64,000 nt of DNA from Yoonia sp. R2331. Its GTDB lineage: Bacteria > Pseudomonadota > Alphaproteobacteria > Rhodobacterales > Rhodobacteraceae. The notes under the pieces are model-generated. The model did no database searches and was not told the origin of the DNA. It saw nothing but the letters and a program-made list of their open reading frames with translations. Position 1 is the stretch's first letter, and each line of letters begins with the position of its first letter. The stretch spans positions 868,001 to 932,000 of the forward strand of contig NZ_JBGCUN010000001.1 of the NCBI RefSeq assembly GCF_041103235.1. The letters run 5' to 3'. A program made the translations under genes and the position numbers. Shown in pieces: positions 59,754-64,000 of the stretch.

Positions 59754-60947
59754 TCAGCCCGCGCCGAGGCCAAGTTTCATGAGTTGACGGCGAACGGGCG
59801 CTGTGTCGGCCAGCGCGCGAATGCCCCAGGGCCGCAGGTCACGCAAGACCGATGAGCCCGCGATGGAAGCACGGTTGAGCGCGTCGATCCCGGTGACCCG
59901 CAGGCGGATGTCGGTATGCCGCGCAGCCTGGTAGGCATCCAGCATGGCAGTATCGCCAAGGGATGCGCGGTGCGCTTCGGCCAGATCCAGCAGGCTGGCG
60001 AGGTCGCTGAGCGACATGTTGAGGCCCTGCGCGCCAATCGGCGGCATCACATGCGCAGCCTCTGCCACCAATGCGGTGCGCTGGGCGGTCAGGCGATTGG
60101 CGATTTGGCTGATGATCGGCCAGCTGGACCGGCCTGCCACCAGCGCAAGATCGCCCATGACGCCTGCGCTGCGCGCGGTGGCGGCGGCATTGAAGTCGGC
60201 GGGTGAAAGGGCAGCGAGGCGCGCAACCTCGGCCCCGCTGTCCATCCAGACGACGGCGGAACAGGGTTGGCCGTTGTGATCGGGGAGCGGCACCAGCGTA
60301 AACGGGCCGCCGGTCTGGTGCACCTCGGTCGAGATATTGTCATGCGGGGCCGCGTGGGTCACCGCGAAGGTCAGCGCTTTTTGCCCGTAGCGCGTTGTTT
60401 TGACGTCGATCCCGGCGGCGGCGCGCACAGGTGAGCCACGGCCATCGGCGCCGATCACCAGTTTGGCGCGCAGGCTTTGCCCGTCTGTCAGCGTCACGCG
60501 CGCCTCTGCCGTGCGGGTCAGCATCCGCGCAAAGCCCGTGCCGGGCCGGAAGTCGACGTTTGGCAGGGCAGAGAGACGCGCGACCATTTCGCGGCGCAAC
60601 AGCCAGTTGGGCAGGTTCCAGCCAAAAGGTTGGTCCGAGATGTCCGCGGCGTCAAAGTCGCGCACAACCGGCGGCGTGGCAGCGCCATCAACGATGCGCA
60701 TGATCTGCAAAGGTGCAGCATGGGGGGCGAGCATGTCCCAAAGCCCGGCGCAGTCCAGAAAGGCGCGCGCGGGTTGCAAAAATGCGGTCGTGCGCAAATC
60801 AGCCCCGGGCGTATCGGCCTGTGTGACAGGCGGGGCGGGGTCCACAATGACCACATCAAAGCCAGCGGTGCCAAAGGCCGCAGCAGCAGTCAGACCCGCC
60901 ACACCGCCGCCCGAGATCAGAATGTCGGTTTCCATACCCTGCGACAT
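59754..60947 (-). CDS. UbiH/COQ6-family FAD-dependent monooxygenase
   Basis: A 397-residue flavin hydroxylase of the ubiquinone-ring type. The FAD-binding ISGGGVAGLTAAAAFGTAG is at residues 11-29, the ADGRGSPVR (DG) motif near 168-176, and the late EAAHVMPPIGAQGLNMSLSD near 295-314, which is diagnostic of the UbiH/UbiF/COQ6 group. It hydroxylates a ring carbon during ubiquinone synthesis (position not assignable). The start may be at 60947 or at a second ATG four codons later. No signal for export; cytoplasmic or peripheral membrane enzyme. Confidence 0.9.
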   Translation of the reverse strand: MSQGMETDILISGGGVAGLTAAAAFGTAGFDVVIVDPAPPVTQADTPGADLRTTAFLQPARAFLDCAGLWDMLAPHAAPLQIMRIVDGAATPPVVRDFDAADISDQPFGWNLPNWLLRREMVARLSALPNVDFRPGTGFARMLTRTAEARVTLTDGQSLRAKLVIGADGRGSPVRAAAGIDVKTTRYGQKALTFAVTHAAPHDNISTEVHQTGGPFTLVPLPDHNGQPCSAVVWMDSGAEVARLAALSPADFNAAATARSAGVMGDLALVAGRSSWPIISQIANRLTAQRTALVAEAAHVMPPIGAQGLNMSLSDLASLLDLAEAHRASLGDTAMLDAYQAARHTDIRLRVTGIDALNRASIAGSSVLRDLRPWGIRALADTAPVRRQLMKLGLGAG

Positions 60948-61044
60948 AGGCGGCTAAAGGCGCGCGGGAAAGGGGGATGTGGCGAATTGCGCCAACGGGA
61001 ACGGATCGTTAGGGTCGGATCACGTCCGCGCGAAAGGAAGCCTG

Positions 61045-61698
61045 ATGCCCGTGCCACCCCGTCCGCAAAAGGATGCCTATGATCTGATCCTTGAGGCGAT
61101 CGACAGCCATATCTACACCCCGGGCGACCGGTTGGTGGAAAGCGATCTGGCGGAACGTCTGGGCGTGTCGCGCACGCCGGTGCGCGAAGCATTGCAACGG
61201 TTGGAGACCCAAGGGCTGCTGACGCGCGATGGGCGGTCGCTGATTGTGGCGTCACTGGACCATACCCAGATGTCCGAACTTTACGTGGTGCGCGGAGAGT
61301 TGGAAGGGTTGGCGGCCCGGCTGGCAGCCCGGCACGCGACGCCCGAAGAGGTAGCCGTGTTGCGTGACATGCTGGAGGCGGACAAGGCGCTCAAGGATGA
61401 CGCGCAGGCGCTGGCCCGTGCCAATCGGCGGTTTCACAAGCAGATCCATTTGGCGTCACACAACCGGTTTCTGGTCCGGCAATTGGATCTTGTGCATCGG
61501 TCCATGGCGCTGTTGGCGACAACGTCGATCTCGGCCGAGGGCCGAGGGGCCGACACGTTGCAAGAGCATGAGGAAATCGTGCGTGCGATTGAAAAAGGCG
61601 ATGGTGATGCGGCGTATCGCGCGCTGCACGACCATATTTCCAAGGCCTATGTTACCCGTTTGAAGCTGGACGCTGCCAAGGTCGAAGCCGCCGAGTAG
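61045..61698 (+). CDS. GntR-family regulator with FCD domain
   Basis: A 217-residue repressor: N-terminal winged helix (PGDRLVESDLAERLGVSRTPVREALQRLETQGLL near residues 29-62) and a helical FCD ligand-binding domain (about 75-200) with the metal-binding Asp/His pattern (ARANRRFHKQIHLASHN). Such proteins sense sugar acids or dicarboxylates. AAAGGAAG lies upstream of the ATG at 61045. Its last 47 bases overlap, on the opposite strand, the 3' end of the glycosyltransferase gene. Targets unknown. Confidence 0.9.
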   Translation: MPVPPRPQKDAYDLILEAIDSHIYTPGDRLVESDLAERLGVSRTPVREALQRLETQGLLTRDGRSLIVASLDHTQMSELYVVRGELEGLAARLAARHATPEEVAVLRDMLEADKALKDDAQALARANRRFHKQIHLASHNRFLVRQLDLVHRSMALLATTSISAEGRGADTLQEHEEIVRAIEKGDGDAAYRALHDHISKAYVTRLKLDAAKVEAAE

Positions 61699-63559
61699 TG
61701 CCGGGCAAGAGCACGCCGTGGGCGGTCTTGTCCCAATAAAACGGCTTCCACGTCAGTTCCAGCAGACCCTTGTAGGCGGCGATGGTCGCCAGCGGAAAAT
61801 AGAGCTGCAGGGATAGGGCCCAAAGCCAGAGGCCCCGCTTTCCCGCGCGGCCAAGGGCCACCCATGCAATGGCAAGTGAGACCAGTTCGGTCGCCAGAAA
61901 GAGCCCGGCCAGTGTCCAAAGGGCAGGTGCAGGTAGGATCGTGCTAATCGGGTGCGGCAGGCCAAAAGGGATCAGCCAGAAGGACCAGAGCAGGGGGGAA
62001 AGCAGAAACTGCGCCAGCGTGCCCGCGAAGAGCACTTGCAGTCCGAAGAACCGCCATGGACCCAGATCGCGCCAGAGGCGGACAGGGTGGCGCATGTGCA
62101 CGCCGTAAGTGATCGCATAGCCCTTGAGCCAGCGCGAGCGTTGCTTGACCCACGGCCAGAACCGGCCATTCGCCTCTTCCTCGGTCACTGTGTTGACGAA
62201 TTCGGTCCGGAATCCGTGGCGCGCCAGCCGGATACCAAGATCGGCATCTTCGGTGACATTGTGTGCGTCCCAGGCGCCAAGCCGTTCGAGCGCGTGGCGG
62301 CGAAAAAAGAGTGTGGTGCCGCCGAGCGGTACGACCAGCCCCATACGGGCATAGCCGGGCAGGATGACCCGGAACCAGGCGGCGTATTCGATGGTGAAGC
62401 AGCGGGTCAGCCAGTTGGCGCGCGGGTTGTAGTAATCAAGCATGCCTTGCAGGCAGGCCACCGCAGGATCGGCATTGGCAAAGTGATGGGCAACGCGGCG
62501 CAGTTGATCGGGGGCGGGGGCATCCTCGGCGTCGTAGACGCCGACAATCGACCCATGCGCGAAATCGAGCGCGTAGTTCAGGGCGCGCGGTTTGGTTTTG
62601 ATTGTGCCGTCCGGCACGGTGATCAGCCGCATCCACGTGAGCAACCGGGCGCGGCCGACAGCGGCGCGTGTGGTGTGATCACTGGCTTCCATCACAAGGC
62701 AGACGTCAAGCAATTCGCGTGGATAATCAATCGCTTCCAAGCGGTTGAGAAGGTGATCTGCAATCGCTTTTTCGCGGTAGAGCGGGATCAGCAGGGTGAT
62801 CACGGGCAGGCGCGCAGGTGTGGCGTCATGCGCGCCGGGGCCTTCGGGCAAGGGCGCGCGGCCCACGATGGCGGCTGCGGCTTTGACGCCGGTTGCGAGT
62901 GTGAGCAAGAGCACCGTCAGGGCGGTCAGGATTGTGAAGGTCAGCACTGGGGCGGCAAAGGCGGCCAGCAGCAAGAGGCCGGCGAAAACGATGGCAAGGC
63001 GTAGCGCCGCCGGAGCCGCCCAATTGCGGCAACTTTCGGCGTCGGGCACGCGGGTTTCGGCGCGGCGAACGAGTTGCGTGGCGAATTGTGTGCTGATGCA
63101 GCGAGTGATTTGATCGGTCGTGGCAAAGGCCATGCGGACGGGACCAAACAGCGCCGTCAGCGAAGCGCGGTGGCGGTCAAAATGCAGCGCCGTGGGCGCC
63201 AGCACCACAACGCAGCCGCCCATGCGCCGCCACGGCAACACCCCGTGGCGCAGCGCCAGCGCAGGCCCAAGTTGGGCCACCAGCCGGGGGTCAGGCGGGT
63301 CTCGCAGCGGGTCGATCAACTGCGATTTCGTCAAATCGGTCTGCGCCTCGACCAGTGTGCGGCGGGACAATCCATGCTGCGCATAAAGCACGTCATCCAG
63401 CTGCAACCCCAGCCGGGTCGCGACATGTTGCGCATCATCGAGCGCATCGGACGACACCGCGCCATCGGACGTCGAAAGGTCAAGACGCAACGTGCTGCGC
63501 AGGGGGTGCATCACCTGCGCAGTTGGGTCTGGTGTCAAATGGGGCGTCAGTCGCGTCAT
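61652..63559 (-). CDS. Family 2 glycosyltransferase with N-terminal MshEN-like domain
   Basis: A 635-residue processive-type glycosyltransferase. Residues about 40-155 resemble the GspE/MshE N-terminal domain (LDDVLYAQHGLSRRTLVEAQ ... RHGVLPWRRMGGCVVVLAP), a known c-di-GMP-binding fold in MshE. Two membrane helices (about 188-226) precede the GT2 domain, with DAEDAPAPDQL (DxD), TEDADLGIRL and QRSRWLKG as in cellulose-synthase-like enzymes, and about four C-terminal membrane segments. It may polymerise an exopolysaccharide. Its end overlaps the convergent GntR gene by 47 bases. Confidence 0.88.
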   Translation of the reverse strand: MTRLTPHLTPDPTAQVMHPLRSTLRLDLSTSDGAVSSDALDDAQHVATRLGLQLDDVLYAQHGLSRRTLVEAQTDLTKSQLIDPLRDPPDPRLVAQLGPALALRHGVLPWRRMGGCVVVLAPTALHFDRHRASLTALFGPVRMAFATTDQITRCISTQFATQLVRRAETRVPDAESCRNWAAPAALRLAIVFAGLLLLAAFAAPVLTFTILTALTVLLLTLATGVKAAAAIVGRAPLPEGPGAHDATPARLPVITLLIPLYREKAIADHLLNRLEAIDYPRELLDVCLVMEASDHTTRAAVGRARLLTWMRLITVPDGTIKTKPRALNYALDFAHGSIVGVYDAEDAPAPDQLRRVAHHFANADPAVACLQGMLDYYNPRANWLTRCFTIEYAAWFRVILPGYARMGLVVPLGGTTLFFRRHALERLGAWDAHNVTEDADLGIRLARHGFRTEFVNTVTEEEANGRFWPWVKQRSRWLKGYAITYGVHMRHPVRLWRDLGPWRFFGLQVLFAGTLAQFLLSPLLWSFWLIPFGLPHPISTILPAPALWTLAGLFLATELVSLAIAWVALGRAGKRGLWLWALSLQLYFPLATIAAYKGLLELTWKPFYWDKTAHGVLLPGTTRRLRPWQRPASNG

Positions 63560-63635
63560 CTGGCCCGTCCGGTTGTCCCGAAGACCAAGATGACGGCAGC
63601 ATCCTTAACGGATGATTAACAAAGCCGCGAAAAGT

Positions 63636-64000
63636 TTACGCAGCGCGGGCGTCCATGGCCGCTGCGAAACGCTCAAACAGATAGTAGCTGTCTTGCGGCC
63701 CCGGCGATGCCTCGGGGTGATATTGCACGCCAAAGACCGGACGGTCCGCCAGACGGATGCCGCAGTTTGACCCGTCAAAGAGCGAGACGTGGCTTTCGAC
63801 AACGCCGTCGGGCAGGGTTTGGCTGTCAACGGTAAACCCATGATTCATTGACGTAATTTCGACCTTGCCGGTCTCGATGTCCTTGACCGGGTGGTTGGCG
63901 CCGTGATGGCCGTGGTTCATCTTGATCGTCTGCGCGCCAAGGGCGAGTGCCAACATCTGGTGACCCAGACAAATGCCAAACACAGGCAGATCGGTTTCAA
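63636..64000 (-). CDS. carA: Carbamoyl-phosphate synthase small subunit, C-terminal part (5' end outside window)
   Basis: Glutamine amidotransferase subunit supplying ammonia for carbamoyl phosphate (arginine and pyrimidine synthesis). Only the C-terminal 121 residues are in the window. The nucleophile Cys is in [10 protein letters not shown], at the window edge, and the partner His and Glu are in [15 protein letters not shown] and HGANHPV are also characteristic of CarA. No frameshift is seen. The end is separated from the glycosyltransferase start by 76 bases, all on the minus strand. Confidence 0.96.
   Translation of the reverse strand, partial: ETDLPVFGICLGHQMLALALGAQTIKMNHGHHGANHPVKDIETGKVEITSMNHGFTVDSQTLPDGVVESHVSLFDGSNCGIRLADRPVFGVQYHPEASPGPQDSYYLFERFAAAMDARAA

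Overview
The window looks like a chromosomal segment from an alphaproteobacterium of the Rhodobacterales (Roseobacter-type). The base composition is GC-rich throughout. The gene complement fits that group: RpoH sigma factor, the helicase / S4 / FdxA / CarD run, a SAM-II riboswitch before metZ, FolE2, a split glycyl-tRNA synthetase, and a cisplatin-response-type ATP ligase with its MBL exonuclease. Most genes are housekeeping. No rRNA, tRNA, CRISPR array, phage or transposase gene was seen. Identifications rest on motif and family recognition by eye; no search was run.

Layout. 1-5 kb: the end of a sensor kinase overlapping a periplasmic binding protein, an RluA-type pseudouridine synthase, rpoH behind a heat-shock-like promoter, a Gfo/Idh/MocA oxidoreductase and a DUF4389 membrane protein. 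5-15 kb: LysM protein, GNAT, flavin-type PPOX protein, oligoendopeptidase F, LigI-like amidohydrolase, then a translationally coupled minus-strand operon (MBL exonuclease, a signal-peptidase-like protein lacking both catalytic residues, ATP-dependent DNA ligase), a lysophospholipase-like hydrolase and an SCP2 protein. 15-31 kb: SUV3-like helicase, S4 protein, fdxA, carD, purD, xseA, alkB, a fused NuoE/NuoF-type formate dehydrogenase beta subunit without its alpha subunit, a 2OG-Fe(II) oxygenase, ftsY, yciB and a PilZ protein. 31-40 kb: SAM-II riboswitch plus terminator and metZ, folE2, an AT-richer stretch with an HpcH/HpaI aldolase and a cluster of hairpins, a methyltransferase, trkH and a ThDP decarboxylase. 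40-52.5 kb: a catalytically dead trypsin-like protein, the coupled glyQ-FkbM-DUF6446-glyS operon, a divergent pyruvate phosphate dikinase, a SleB-type hydrolase and folB-folP-glmM. 52.5-64 kb: DMT transporter, small exported protein, membrane-anchored GNAT, ilvC with two tandem Lrp/AsnC genes diverging from it, two paralogous diguanylate cyclases, a class V aminotransferase, a UbiH-type monooxygenase, a GntR regulator, a large GT2 glycosyltransferase with an MshEN-like N-terminus, and the end of carA.

Shared features. Many neighbours are joined by ATGA, TGATG, GTGA or TTGA overlaps, so translational coupling is common. Intergenic space is patterned by modular palindromic repeats. One module ends in a conserved GATATTTTTnGCCAGAAGAA tail and occurs six times, always in plus orientation. 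Two other modules occur twice each, in opposite orientations, and recombine at three loci. The most unusual points are the pseudo-signal peptidase inside a DNA end-processing and ligation operon, the pseudo-trypsin, the SAM-II/terminator pair, the hairpin cluster at 35.1-35.3 kb and the orphan formate dehydrogenase beta subunit.
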